In this document: one piece after another, positions 41,047-50,262 of the stretch
Position numbering within the stretch: the first letter of the stretch is position 1
Layout of the letters: every line of letters starts with the position of its first letter
Source: Novosphingobium sp. PhB165
Lineage (GTDB): Bacteria > Pseudomonadota > Alphaproteobacteria > Sphingomonadales > Sphingomonadaceae
Assembly (NCBI RefSeq): GCF_004341845.1
Contig: NZ_SLVB01000002.1
Span: 310,001 to 374,000 of the forward strand
Length of the DNA: 64,000 nt
Direction: 5' to 3'
Program-made: the position numbers and the translations under genes
The notes under the pieces: model-generated
The model's input: only the letters and a program-made list of their open reading frames with translations
Told to the model about the DNA's origin: nothing
Database searches by the model: none

Positions 41047-42672
41047 ATGACCGACGCGCGGCCGAGGATCGATCGGGACGAAAAGCGATCATGGGTCCCC
41101 ATGATCGCGATTGCGCTGGCGCAGGCGATGATGTCCTACAATGTGGCGTCGCTGCCCGTCGCGATGGGCGGGATGGTCGAATCCTTCGGTGTGCCACCGA
41201 CCACGGTGGCGACCGGGATCGTCATGTATTCCTCGATCGTGGCCGGTTTCGTGATGCTGGGCGCGAAGCTCAACCAGCGGTTCGGCTCGGTGCTCATTTT
41301 TCGCACCATGGTAATCCTGTTCGGGCTGGCACAACTGGTAATGACGCTGAGCCCATCGGCCAGTTTCATGATCTTCGCGCAGGCGCTCAGCGGGGCGGCG
41401 GCAGCGGTACTCGTTCCCGCGCTGGTGGCGCTGATCGCGGAGAATTACCGGGGCGTGCAACAGGCAACCGCGCTGGGTACGTTGGGATCGGCACGGGCGG
41501 GAGCGGGCGTCTCCGCATTCCTGATCGGCGGTTTTCTCGGCACGAATTTCGGATGGCGCCCGGCTTTCGCGCTCATGGTCATCCTTGCCGTGGTGATCTT
41601 CCTGCTGAGTTTTCGCCTGCGCAAGGACAAGGGCGATCCCGATATCCGGATCGACGGCGTCGGCGTGGTGCTTGCCGCTGCATCGATCCTATCGATCACG
41701 TTCGGCCTCAACAATCTCAACGGGTGGGGCACGGTGATGGCGACCCCCAATGCCCCGTTTGCGGTGCTGGGCCTCTCACCGGCGCCGTTCCTGATCCTTG
41801 TGGGTGTGGTGCTTGGCCAGACGTTCTTCCATTGGACCCGCAGGCGGGAACGGGCCGGGCAGACGCCCTTGCTGGCGCTGGCCGTCATCGATTCCCCGCT
41901 GGAGCGCGCTGCCGTCTACGCCATGTTCGCGGTGGTCGCACTGGAGGCGATGCTGAATTTCACGATTCCGCTCTACATCCAGATCGTGCAGGGCCGTTCG
42001 GCCTGGGCGACAACCGTGGCGATGCTGCCGTTCAACCTGACGGTGTTCTTCGCCGCGATCCTTGTCGTGCGTTTCTACAAGCGGCTTACCCCGCGCACGA
42101 TCGGCCGATTGGGCTTTTGCTTCTGCACCGCTGCGCTGCTTTGGCTGGCCTTCGTGGTACGTAACGACTGGAGTTCGGGGCCGGTGCTGATCGGGCTTGT
42201 GGCTTTCGGAATAGGGCAGGGCGCGCTGGTGACGCTGCTGTTCAACGTGCTGGTCACGGCTTCTCCCGCGTCGCTGGCGGGCGATGTGGGCGCCTTGCGC
42301 GGCACGACGAACAATCTGGCCAGCGCCGTGGGCACGGCTGTCGCCGGGGCGTTGCTGGTCGCGCTGCTCAGTGCGACTGTCATGACCCGCCTGGCCGGAA
42401 GCCCCATTCTGACGGAGGAGGTGGCCTCGGAGCTTGACCTTGGCAACATCAACTTCGTGAGCAACGACCATCTCGAAACCGTTCTGGCAGATACCACCGC
42501 CTCGCCCGAGCAACGTGCGAAGGCGCTGCTCATCAATACCGAGGGGCGGCTCTGGGCGCTCAAGGTCGGGCTGCTGCTGATGGCGGGGATCGCGTTCCTG
42601 GGGATCGTGCCGGCGGGCCGCCTGCCCGATTACCTTGAGGGTGAAGTTCCCGATCCATCGCCGGATTCCTGA
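41047..42672 (+). CDS. MFS transporter, 14-TM DHA2-like exporter
   Basis: 541 residues from the ATG at 41047 (GCAAAGGAG upstream). Many TM helices are visible, with the N-terminal pair WVPMIAIALAQAMMSYNV and the loop GAKLNQRFGSVLIFRTMVILFGL. The length and central extra helices point to the 14-helix drug/proton antiporter family. The substrate is unknown. An internal segment near the C-terminus (about 465-500) is hydrophilic and probably cytoplasmic or periplasmic. Confidence 0.88.
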   Translation: MTDARPRIDRDEKRSWVPMIAIALAQAMMSYNVASLPVAMGGMVESFGVPPTTVATGIVMYSSIVAGFVMLGAKLNQRFGSVLIFRTMVILFGLAQLVMTLSPSASFMIFAQALSGAAAAVLVPALVALIAENYRGVQQATALGTLGSARAGAGVSAFLIGGFLGTNFGWRPAFALMVILAVVIFLLSFRLRKDKGDPDIRIDGVGVVLAAASILSITFGLNNLNGWGTVMATPNAPFAVLGLSPAPFLILVGVVLGQTFFHWTRRRERAGQTPLLALAVIDSPLERAAVYAMFAVVALEAMLNFTIPLYIQIVQGRSAWATTVAMLPFNLTVFFAAILVVRFYKRLTPRTIGRLGFCFCTAALLWLAFVVRNDWSSGPVLIGLVAFGIGQGALVTLLFNVLVTASPASLAGDVGALRGTTNNLASAVGTAVAGALLVALLSATVMTRLAGSPILTEEVASELDLGNINFVSNDHLETVLADTTASPEQRAKALLINTEGRLWALKVGLLLMAGIAFLGIVPAGRLPDYLEGEVPDPSPDS

Positions 42673-42743
42673 CCGTGCGCTTCCCCGCCGCGATATCTGC
42701 GCGCCCGGATTGCGCAGGGGCCTGAACATGGTGAGATGAAGGC

Positions 42744-44057
42744 ATGACGATACCTCCTCTCGACCATGTCGAAGGCGACGCGACCGGGCTGACGATCCCC
42801 GCGCATACGGCGGCGCTCACGGCGGCGGGCCCTCAGTTCCTGACAAAGGCCATGCGCGCCTTCGGTGCGCTGGGGCCAGACAATGCCGTGCGCGAGATCG
42901 TCCGGATCGAGCCTTGCGCGGGCGGCAGCACCGGCGAGAAGTGCTTCCTGTCAGTCACGTACGAGCGGCCCGATCCCGCGCTCCACTGTGAGCTTTTCGT
43001 CAAGTTCTCGCGCGATTTCTCGGATGCCGGGCGCGACAATCGCGGCAAGCATGAGATGGTCGGCGAAGTCCGTTTCGCCCGCTATGCCGCGCAGCATCCC
43101 CTGCCGGTACCCACGCCCAGGACCTACTTCGCCGACTATAACGCGGCGAGCCACACGGGCATGCTGATTACCGAGACGATCCCCTTCGGCAATGCCGGTA
43201 TCGAGCCGCAGCACCAGAAATGCATGGATCATCTGCTGGGCGAGCCGCTCGCGTACTATCGCGTGATCGTGGAGGCTCTGGCCCGGATCGCGGCGATCCA
43301 GTGCCGGGCGGAGGAGGCATCCGCCATCGAGGCGGTGTTCGCCTATGACGCGCAGGCTCTGGCAGCCTCGACCGGGCTTCGGATCACTGCAAGCGAGGTT
43401 GAACTCCGGGAAAAACTGGCCGAACTGGCCGCATTCGTGGACGATTGCGGGCACTTACTGCCACCGGGACTCGCGCTTGAAACCATTGGCAAAGTCGCTC
43501 GCGAGGCACCGCAATTCCTGCGCCGGCAGGAGGAGTTGTCCCACTACCTGACGCGGCCCGGTCCCTTGATCGCGCTGTGCCACTGGAACGCCAATATCGA
43601 CAATTGCTGGTTCTGGCGCGACCGGGAGGGGCAATTGCACTGCGGGTTGATGGACTGGGGCAATGCCGGTCAGATCAACCTCGCCTTTGCGCTCTGGGGC
43701 TGCCTGAGCGGCGCGCCTTCAGATATCTGGACCGATCATCTCGACGAATTGCTCGGCCATTTTGCCGCCACTTATGCGGCTGCGAGCGGTGCCGGGATCG
43801 ACGCGGACGAACTGCTGCTCAACCTGCGGCTCTACATCAGCTTCATGGGGCTATCCTATTTCCTCGACAGCCCGGCGCGCATCCGGGCGCGGACGCCCGA
43901 TTTGCACAATGCCCACAGCTATCGAGACCCGCTGGTCACGCAAGATCAGAGCACGCGCAATCAGCTTCACATGCTGGGCAATGTGCTGACCGTGTGGCAA
44001 CGCTTCGGTCTTGGCGCGGATGCCTTGCCGAAACTCCCGGAAAACGCGGGTTCCTAG
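42744..44057 (+). CDS. APH-fold phosphotransferase-like protein with an altered catalytic motif
   Basis: 437 residues. The C-lobe has LCHWNANIDNCWFWRD in place of the usual His-Gly-Asp-x4-Asn: the catalytic Asp is Asn. The metal-binding LMDWGNAG is kept. N-terminal nucleotide-lobe features are present (HCELFVKFSRDFSD). I recall other proteobacterial proteins with the same HWNANIDN form, so this looks like a family trait rather than a mutation. It may be a pseudokinase or use another base. It follows the MFS gene by 71 bp and converges on pnuC (4-bp overlap of the ends). Confidence 0.8.
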   Translation: MTIPPLDHVEGDATGLTIPAHTAALTAAGPQFLTKAMRAFGALGPDNAVREIVRIEPCAGGSTGEKCFLSVTYERPDPALHCELFVKFSRDFSDAGRDNRGKHEMVGEVRFARYAAQHPLPVPTPRTYFADYNAASHTGMLITETIPFGNAGIEPQHQKCMDHLLGEPLAYYRVIVEALARIAAIQCRAEEASAIEAVFAYDAQALAASTGLRITASEVELREKLAELAAFVDDCGHLLPPGLALETIGKVAREAPQFLRRQEELSHYLTRPGPLIALCHWNANIDNCWFWRDREGQLHCGLMDWGNAGQINLAFALWGCLSGAPSDIWTDHLDELLGHFAATYAAASGAGIDADELLLNLRLYISFMGLSYFLDSPARIRARTPDLHNAHSYRDPLVTQDQSTRNQLHMLGNVLTVWQRFGLGADALPKLPENAGS

Positions 44058-44620
44058 GCCGGCATGGGGCGCCGGGCCTGCTGCCAACGCAGGTAACCCA
44101 GCACGGCAAGCGCGACCATCGCCGCATAGAGCCCCGCCGTCAGCCACAAGCCCTTGAACACGAACATCCCGACATAGAGCACGTCCGCCACGATCCACAG
44201 CAGCCAACTGGCCGAATGCCGCCGCGCAGTCCAGTACTGGGCGACAAGGCTGAAGCTGCTCAGCGTCGAATCCATCCAGGGCAGCGCCGCGTCGGTATAG
44301 TGGCTGGTGAACCAGCCGATGGCGACCGCGCCCACGGCGCCTGCCGCCAACCCTACGCAGGCCTGCAAGGGAGGCAGCGGCTCCACGACGACTTCTCCGG
44401 CATCGTGCTTCCCCCGCGCCCAGACCGCCCAGCCGTAGAGCAGGGCAATCCCGAACAGCGCTTGCAGCACCATGTCGGCATAGAGCCGCACGTCGAGGAA
44501 CAACTTGAAGTAGAGCGCACAGGCCAGAAGGCTGACGGGCCAGCAGAGCATCCAGCGTTTGGCGGTCAGCCAGATCCCGAGGAAGCTGACGACGACGGCG
44601 ATGATTTCCAGTGCCGACAT
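44054..44620 (-). CDS. pnuT: PnuC/PnuT-type vitamin permease (predicted thiamin transporter)
   Basis: 188 residues, an integral membrane protein of the PnuC family: SALEIIAVVVSFLGIWLTAKRWMLCWPVSLLACALYFKLF, then MVLQALFGIALLYGWAVW and the Trp-rich SASWLLWIVADVLYVGMFVFKGLWLTAGLYAAM. PnuC proteins carry nicotinamide riboside; those in thiamin operons (PnuT) carry thiamin by facilitated diffusion with trapping by a kinase. The TPP riboswitch of this operon points to thiamin. Its ATG overlaps the TGA of the kinase gene (TGATG). Confidence 0.88.
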   Translation of the reverse strand: MSALEIIAVVVSFLGIWLTAKRWMLCWPVSLLACALYFKLFLDVRLYADMVLQALFGIALLYGWAVWARGKHDAGEVVVEPLPPLQACVGLAAGAVGAVAIGWFTSHYTDAALPWMDSTLSSFSLVAQYWTARRHSASWLLWIVADVLYVGMFVFKGLWLTAGLYAAMVALAVLGYLRWQQARRPMPA

Positions 44621-45750
44621 CAGGCGAGTGCTCCGTTTTCCAACGCCATCAGGAAGTTCCGGCCCGGCGGGGAGCGGAACCATTCCGCGTGATCGACAAG
44701 ATAGTCCTGCCACGCCAGCATCGCCTGATCGCCATCGCCCAGAATACCGGCGAAATAGTCGATCTCCGACAGCGCGAATTCCACATGCGCAAGCGGCAGC
44801 AGGCGGACGAGAGTCTCGATTTCGGCGCGGGCCAGCGGCAGGACCGTCTGATAGCCCGCAAGAAGCGCGAGGGCGGCTCCTGCATCGGCGGCGTTTTGGC
44901 CCAGTTCCAGCCACGGAACTGCGGTGCGCTCGATGGCGGTGGCCAGATCGTGGAGCGCACAGGTTCGCGTTGCCAGTCCGAAGTCGAACACAGTGGTCAC
45001 GGTGCCCTCGGGCGACCAGAGCAAGTTCGAGGGGTGCCAGTCGTTATGCGTCCAGAGCGGCGGCTGGCTCTCCAGCCGTTCGGCCAGTCCGCTGCCCAGC
45101 ATCGCGAACAGGAGGGCCAGTTCCTCGCGCCACGGCATGTTCGCAAGGAACCCGGCGATCGCCGGACGGGTGGCCACATAGGCCTCGGCTGCGGCCAGAG
45201 GATCGCGCGAGGGCACGATAGTGAAGCTCGCGATCAGCGGATGGCGCCCGCGCGCAGGCGCCGCGAAATCGCGTGCGGCCAGATGCAGCCGCCCCAGCGC
45301 CGCCCCCGCCTCATGGGCGTGGTCGTGCGAGAGGAACGGCGTCCACGATTGCCGGTCGCGATAAAGATCGATGCCGGGCGCCTTGCGGTGGAGTTCGTAG
45401 CTCCAGTCACCCTGAATGACCGCGCCCGAGCCGTCCGACGCCGCCATGACCTCCGGCACCATCACGCCTGCAGACCGCAAGTGGGCCATGAACTCGTGCT
45501 CTTCCGCCAGCGCGAGCGGCGTCCGCACCAGCCGATGGTGGCGCTTGAGCAGGAACTCCCCTTGGCTCGCCTGCACCAGTGTCGCCGCAGAGAACGGGCG
45601 CGGCGAGTGCCAGTGCAGCGCGGCAAGCCGCCCGGCGGCCGGGAAATGGGCGAGGATCGCCTCGGCCTCGGCCGCCGTGATGGCGGGCCAGTCCGGTGTC
45701 TCCAGATCCATGCCCATGCCATGCACGAGATGGGGCGCCGCGCCGCTCAT
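44620..45750 (-). CDS. APH-family kinase, predicted thiamin kinase
   Basis: 376 residues. The Brenner motif is intact: LWTHNDWHPSNLLWS, followed by FDFGLATRTCALHDLA for metal binding. The fold is shared by ThiK-type thiamin kinase. It lies between a TonB receptor and PnuT under a TPP riboswitch, so it most likely phosphorylates thiamin and traps it in the cell. It starts 2 bp after the receptor gene stop. It replaces the Tnr3-type pyrophosphokinase seen in similar omr1-tnr3-pnuT operons. Confidence 0.82.
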   Translation of the reverse strand: MSGAAPHLVHGMGMDLETPDWPAITAAEAEAILAHFPAAGRLAALHWHSPRPFSAATLVQASQGEFLLKRHHRLVRTPLALAEEHEFMAHLRSAGVMVPEVMAASDGSGAVIQGDWSYELHRKAPGIDLYRDRQSWTPFLSHDHAHEAGAALGRLHLAARDFAAPARGRHPLIASFTIVPSRDPLAAAEAYVATRPAIAGFLANMPWREELALLFAMLGSGLAERLESQPPLWTHNDWHPSNLLWSPEGTVTTVFDFGLATRTCALHDLATAIERTAVPWLELGQNAADAGAALALLAGYQTVLPLARAEIETLVRLLPLAHVEFALSEIDYFAGILGDGDQAMLAWQDYLVDHAEWFRSPPGRNFLMALENGALA

Positions 45751-45752
45751 GG

Positions 45753-48065
45753 TCAGAAGGCGCGCGAGAGCGTCACCACGAAGGCGCGCCCGCTTCCGAT
45801 ATAATAGGCCGGCGCGAAGCCGGAGATGAGCGTGCCGTTGCGGCCAAACGTGTCCTGCGCATTGCTGCTGACGGTCTGGACGCCGGAGAGCACATGCGGG
45901 TTGGTCACGTTGATCGCATTGAGGCGCAGATCCATGCGCTGGGCATCGATCAAGCCGGCCAGATGCACGCCGACCGAGAGATCGAGCGTGGCATAGCCCT
46001 TGATGCTCTCGTCGTTCATGAACGTCGAATACTGGCGGCCGACATACTTGAGCGCGGTGCTGCCGAACAGGCGTCCGTCGTCGTACGTGCTGCCCATGCC
46101 GAACTGGAACGTGGGGCTCGATACGGCGCGCTTGCCCTTGGTCGGGAGATAGTCGCCGCCGACGGGAAGGTCGTCGTCCAGCCGCGCGTGGAGATATTCG
46201 CCCGAGACATAGACGCTGACGCCCTTGGCCGGGCGATAGTCGATCTCGCCGTCCAGACCGTAGGATGTCTGGCTGCCTGCATTGATCGTCGAGTTGACCA
46301 GTGCCCCGCCGTTGTCGATCACGGTCGCCACCTGCCGGTTGCGGAAGTGATAGTGGAAGGCCGTCAGCGAGAACGACAGGCTGGGGCCGATGTAGCGATA
46401 GCCCAGTTCCTCGGAGACCGAATACTCGTTCTTGAGCGCGTTCGTGCCCTGGCTGACGAGTTCATCGCCGTAATAGGTGTCATAGAGCGTGAATTCGTTC
46501 GGCGAGCGGAAATTGGTGGTGACGTTTGCGAAGATCTGCTGGCGGTCGTCCAGCCGGTAATGCACGGCGGCGCGGGGCAGCGCGGCAGAGCTGTTCAGGC
46601 GCACTTTCTGCTCCGGGCCGGGCAGGTAATTGTCGCCGTTGCGCAGTACGTTCACGCCCTTGAAGCCGATCTCCACGCCAAGGCGCGGGGTGATCGTGAT
46701 GCTGTCGGCCAGGAAGAAGCCCTTGGTCACCGTTTCGGTGCGGATGTTCTCGTAAGCGAGCAGGCGGCCGTCGGCGGTCCGGATCGCGTTGGCCTGTCGG
46801 CCCCACGGGTCGGTCGGACGGCCGTCCGCATCGATGGAGGTGTAGGACTGGCTGACGCGGTCGGTGCCGTAATCGAACCAGAGCCCGACGGTGAGCCGGT
46901 GCGCGCCCGTCTCAAGGGTCAGCTTGCTGACGTTGCCGCCGCGAAACTGGTTGCCGGTATAGTTGCCGAGCACGGTGGCGACGCCGTCCACGGCGCCGGG
47001 CAGCGCGATCGGCTGCGTCAGTTCCTCGGTGCCGAGGAAATTGCCGGTCTCGGTCAGCTGCGTGCCGTAGGGCGAATTGCCGTATCCGAACTGGAGGTAG
47101 CCGGTGCTGTCGAATGTCAGTGCATCGCTCAGCTTGAGATGCAGCGGCGCGGCGACATAGAAGTTGCGGAACGGGCTGCGATAGAGGCGCCAGTAATTGG
47201 TATCGCCGTCGGTATAGCGCTTGTCGTAATTGAAGCCGCGCCCGTATTCCTGCCATTCGGCCAGCGTGGGGCTGGGATAGGTCGATGTCTTGGCCTCGTT
47301 GAAGGACAGGGCGATGCTGGCGCGGTTGCCGTCGCCCCATTCGCCCAGCAGCTTGGCATCGACGTGTTGGCGCGTGTCATAACCGGCACCGCGCCAGTTA
47401 TCCGCGCGGTTGTTCGAATAGGAGACGAAGGCCTTGAGCCCGCTGTTGCCGATCTCGCCGCTATCAAATCGCGCAAACACGCGCCGTTCGTTGTAGGAAC
47501 CGAGCGAGAGATTGATCAGGCCGCCGCGCTGCGCCTTGGGATCGTCCAGCGACAGCGAGAGCAGGCCGCCCGCCGTGCCGACCAGCGGGGCATCGATATC
47601 GACCGCGCCTTGCGCGAGCGAAATCTGTCGCACGTTCTCGGCATCGGCGAACTGCGAGGGATAGGCGTAGTAATAGCCGATGTCGTTCTGCGGCGCGCCT
47701 TCCATCAAGACGCCGATCTCGTCCTGCCCCAGGCCGCGCAGGGTCAGGCTGGAACTGGTCGACAGTCCATAGGGATCGCTCGACGAGACATTGGCGCCGG
47801 GCAGCAGATTGACCAGCTGGAACGCATTGAGCGTCGGCGCCTGCTTGACGATGAAGTCGGCCGAGATCGCGCTGATGGCCTTGGGCGCGGTCTGGTCCGG
47901 CAGCAGGCCCTCGGGATCGGGGTGGCCGACGACCTGGATGTCGCGGGGATTGGCATCGTCTGCCTCGGCCGCCGCCGGGGTCGCGAGAAGCAAAGCCGGG
48001 AACGCCAGCGCCGCTCCCCCGAAATACGTAAAACCACCGGCCATCGTCTCGTATCCACTCCACAT
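45753..48065 (-). CDS. TonB-dependent outer-membrane receptor, predicted for thiamin
   Basis: 770 residues. A signal peptide (MAGGFTYFGGAALAFPALLLATPAAAEA, if started at the second Met, 48044) precedes a plug domain (about 40-160, PKAISAISADFIVKQAPTLNAFQLVNLLPGANVS) and a beta-barrel ending in the C-terminal Phe of GRAFVVTLSRAF. It is the first gene of an operon with a kinase and PnuT downstream of a TPP riboswitch, so the ligand is most likely thiamin or a phosphate ester of it. Start choice is open: 48065 has no clear RBS, 48044 a weak one. Confidence 0.9.
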   Translation of the reverse strand: MWSGYETMAGGFTYFGGAALAFPALLLATPAAAEADDANPRDIQVVGHPDPEGLLPDQTAPKAISAISADFIVKQAPTLNAFQLVNLLPGANVSSSDPYGLSTSSSLTLRGLGQDEIGVLMEGAPQNDIGYYYAYPSQFADAENVRQISLAQGAVDIDAPLVGTAGGLLSLSLDDPKAQRGGLINLSLGSYNERRVFARFDSGEIGNSGLKAFVSYSNNRADNWRGAGYDTRQHVDAKLLGEWGDGNRASIALSFNEAKTSTYPSPTLAEWQEYGRGFNYDKRYTDGDTNYWRLYRSPFRNFYVAAPLHLKLSDALTFDSTGYLQFGYGNSPYGTQLTETGNFLGTEELTQPIALPGAVDGVATVLGNYTGNQFRGGNVSKLTLETGAHRLTVGLWFDYGTDRVSQSYTSIDADGRPTDPWGRQANAIRTADGRLLAYENIRTETVTKGFFLADSITITPRLGVEIGFKGVNVLRNGDNYLPGPEQKVRLNSSAALPRAAVHYRLDDRQQIFANVTTNFRSPNEFTLYDTYYGDELVSQGTNALKNEYSVSEELGYRYIGPSLSFSLTAFHYHFRNRQVATVIDNGGALVNSTINAGSQTSYGLDGEIDYRPAKGVSVYVSGEYLHARLDDDLPVGGDYLPTKGKRAVSSPTFQFGMGSTYDDGRLFGSTALKYVGRQYSTFMNDESIKGYATLDLSVGVHLAGLIDAQRMDLRLNAINVTNPHVLSGVQTVSSNAQDTFGRNGTLISGFAPAYYIGSGRAFVVTLSRAF

Positions 48066-48082
48066 GGAGAGACAACGGACGC

Positions 48083-48199
48083 ACCGCCATCCCTCCCTAC
48101 GCCGGTATCAACCGGATCAGGTTCAGCGGGTCGCGGCCTGTTGACCACCTCTCAGCCGCACGTCAGCGGCCCCCCGGGGAAAGGGGCCCTCTAGGCGGT
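48083..48199 (-). promoter_or_regulatory. TPP (thiamin pyrophosphate) riboswitch
   Basis: Read leftward, the conserved THI-box parts occur in order: GCGGCTGAGAGG, then ACCCGCTGAACCTGATCCGG, then TTGATACCGGCGTAGGGA. ACCGCC (48199-48194) and GGCGGT (48088-48083) can close helix P1. The 3' end lies only 18-39 nt before the receptor start codons, so control is probably at translation initiation, shutting off when TPP is high. A GC-rich insertion (GGGCCCC...CCCCGGGG) lies between P1 and the core and is unusual. Confidence 0.95.
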
Positions 48200-48333
48200 C
48201 GGATGCGAAGAGGGAAGTCTTATTGAAGGGAGACGGTGCACATCGCCTTCGCGGCGCGCACGAAGGGCCGAGCTGGAGACGGACTTCCGGCCCGGCCTTT
48301 CGCCGTGCAGTTTACAGTGCTTGGATGGGGTTT

Positions 48334-48552
48334 TCAGTAGGCGGAGAGGAACCGCGCGGACTGCATGGGGCCACCGGCGCCTTCACGGCGGATGGTGCAG
48401 AGCTTGCGGGCGCCCTGCCAGAGTTCGGCGGTGCACTTGGCGGCTTTGCGGTGCGCCACGATCAGCGCTTCGGCCAGATCGCTGGCGCCAAAATCGAGGC
48501 GCCGCGCGCCTCCGTTCCCGTCGTCCAGGAACTTCAGGGTATAGATCTTCAT
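48334..48552 (-). CDS. Small conserved hypothetical protein
   Basis: 72 residues from the ATG at 48552 (GGAGGAG seven bases upstream), MKIYTLKFLDDGNGGARRLDFGASDLAEALIVAHR. It is soluble, with two Cys and a basic C-terminus (KLCTIRREGAGGPMQ). It may bind nucleic acid or be a regulator, but no family is recognised. It lies upstream of the riboswitch on the same strand and could reach the thiamin operon by read-through. Confidence 0.65.
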   Translation of the reverse strand: MKIYTLKFLDDGNGGARRLDFGASDLAEALIVAHRKAAKCTAELWQGARKLCTIRREGAGGPMQSARFLSAY

Positions 48553-48863
48553 CCAGACTCCTCCATCCGCGCGGGGCGTTCGCTCCTTGTCGCGGAGCAT
48601 GCGTTTAGCGCCTCGGCGCGTCATTTCCGAGACACTCCGCGCCGACTTGCGGCGGGCTGTTTCGAAAGAACGATCTCCCGATCGAACCCCCGAGAGAAGC
48701 CGAATGCCTGCGACAGACCTGCGACAGAATCGTCAGTTTGGGCGGCGGGCAGTGGATAGGAATGCCGTTTGTTTCGTTTCCTTGATGGAGCGCAGTGTGC
48801 GGCGTGGAGCGAGAGTTCCCGCCGCGAACATCGCGCCGAGCGCAGCGATCAAGGAGAGCACCG
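48553..48863. other. Intergenic gap, nothing recognised
   Basis: 311 bp between two divergent genes. It holds short GC palindromes (GCGCCGACTTGCGGCGGGC) and must contain both promoters; no convincing -35/-10 pair, RNA or repeat was found. Confidence 0.5.
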
Positions 48864-49748
48864 ATGAACCGACGCGATTCGAGTACCCGCGGTCAGCAAC
48901 CGGGCGGGTACCAAGGAGATGAAGGCCGCTGGGACGTGCCGCGACAGGCAGGGCAGTGGCAGGACGGGCCTTCCCGTCAAGCCGGCGGTTTCCGGGATCA
49001 GGACGACAACAATCGCCCCGCACCGCCCGATCCGGAAGGGCGGTATATTCCCGATCCGCGCACCGATATCGATGACGGCGGCTTTGCCAGTCGGCTTGGG
49101 CCGGATTACCCATACCCGTCGGACCCGCGCGCGGCCTATGGCAGGGGCGATCAGCGGCCGAGGGATGTGGAATATCCGATCCACAATTTCGACGGCGCTT
49201 CCGGCGATACGTTCTCCAGCTTCACCAGCGGCGACTATGGCGGACACGATAACTACGTGCGCCATGGCGGTGTCGGCGGCGGGTTTGGCGGCGGCATGCA
49301 CCCCAGCAATAGCTACCGCCCGACCTTCGGCTTTTCGCGCGACGATTATGGCGACTGGCGCGAATATGGCGAACGGCGCGGCTTCCTGAAGCGTGCCGGG
49401 GACGAGATCGCCAGCTGGTTCGGCAATGAGGAAGCCGCGCACCGGCGCCACGTCGATCATCGCGGACGCGGGCCGAGCGACTTTACCCGCTCGGACGAGC
49501 GCATTCGCGAGGATGTGCATGACAGCCTCACCAATGACTGGCGCGTCGATGCCAGCCGCGTGCGGGTTACCGTGGCAGACGGCGAAGTGACGCTGGATGG
49601 CACGGTGGACAGCCGTGCCGAAAAGCGCCGGGCGGAGGACCTCACGGATGACGTATCGGGCGTGCGCCATGTGCAGAACAACTTGCGCGTGGGGCCGGGC
49701 ACGATCGGGTCGGGTTCGGCCTTTTCGGATCCGGATGGGACGCTCTGA
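48864..49748 (+). CDS. BON-domain protein with long disordered Gly/Asp/Arg-rich N-terminus
   Basis: 294 residues from an ATG with AAGGAG 8 bases upstream. Residues 1-160 are low complexity (many Gly, Asp, Arg, Pro and Tyr). A short SWFGNEEAAHRRHVDHRGRGPSDF motif, seen in related stress proteins, leads into a BON domain (about 215-290): RIREDVHDSLTNDWRVDASRVRVTVADGEVTLDGTVDSR. BON domains bind membranes or lipids and are common in osmotic-stress proteins (OsmY). There is no signal peptide. A strong terminator follows. Confidence 0.9.
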   Translation: MNRRDSSTRGQQPGGYQGDEGRWDVPRQAGQWQDGPSRQAGGFRDQDDNNRPAPPDPEGRYIPDPRTDIDDGGFASRLGPDYPYPSDPRAAYGRGDQRPRDVEYPIHNFDGASGDTFSSFTSGDYGGHDNYVRHGGVGGGFGGGMHPSNSYRPTFGFSRDDYGDWREYGERRGFLKRAGDEIASWFGNEEAAHRRHVDHRGRGPSDFTRSDERIREDVHDSLTNDWRVDASRVRVTVADGEVTLDGTVDSRAEKRRAEDLTDDVSGVRHVQNNLRVGPGTIGSGSAFSDPDGTL

Positions 49749-49774
49749 ACTTCGCTGCGCTTTTGTGCAGCCGG

Positions 49775-49804
49775 AAAGGGGAGCCGTGATGGCTCCCCTT
49801 TTTT
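49775..49804 (+). terminator. Intrinsic terminator of the BON-protein gene
   Basis: AAAGGGGAGCC pairs with GGCTCCCCTTT around GTGAT, followed directly by more Ts. It lies 26 bp past the stop codon. Confidence 0.92.
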
Positions 49805-49863
49805 GAGCATGGTGGAGGCGCGGAACGCACCTGCTTGGCCCGCAATATTCGCTGGTAAATATC

Positions 49864-49970
49864 CCGTCATCCCCGCGAAGGCGGGGATCCCGCTTCCTTG
49901 CGCAAAAACGAGAGGTCGCGAAGGCAGCGGGGCCCCCGCCTTCGCGGGGGCGACGAAGCTTTGGGGCCAA
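49864..49970. repeat. Pair of CCGC..GCGG palindromes (REP-like doublet)
   Basis: The first unit CATCCCCGCGAAGGCGGGGA and the second, inverted unit GGCCCCCGCCTTCGCGGGGG flank a 40-bp spacer. The same second unit occurs again at 54119-54148. Such palindromes, often starting CGTCATCCCCGCG, are scattered in alphaproteobacterial genomes. The remaining gap to 50262 shows no gene. Confidence 0.8.
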
Positions 49971-50262
49971 ACGGATCTCGCCGTCCAGACGGGTTTGGCC
50001 TCCGACGCAAGCGCTGGGCGCACCCTGGAAAATAACCCAAAAGCACCCGCCCGGTCTCTTTGAGCCTCGACCCGGAGCCTCCGTTATCCGGATGCGCCGT
50101 GATATGCAGGCGGTTTGGGCCTTTGGAGTGATGGTGCTGCGGTGCAGCACTAGGTACGCTGTCTGCCGTTAAACTGCCTTGCGGGGTTGCAGCGAAAGGT
50201 GGCCATCTTGAATCCATTGCCAAAGCACCGATTGCGAACGGCCACAGGCGGATAGGCGGGGG

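Noticed and set aside
45696..48194. An 832-codon open frame on the plus strand, longer than the gene on the other strand
   Set aside because: It is antisense to the TonB receptor, whose plug, barrel and C-terminal Phe are clear. High GC at third positions keeps the mirror frame open, and its Arg/Ala/Val-rich translation has no family features.
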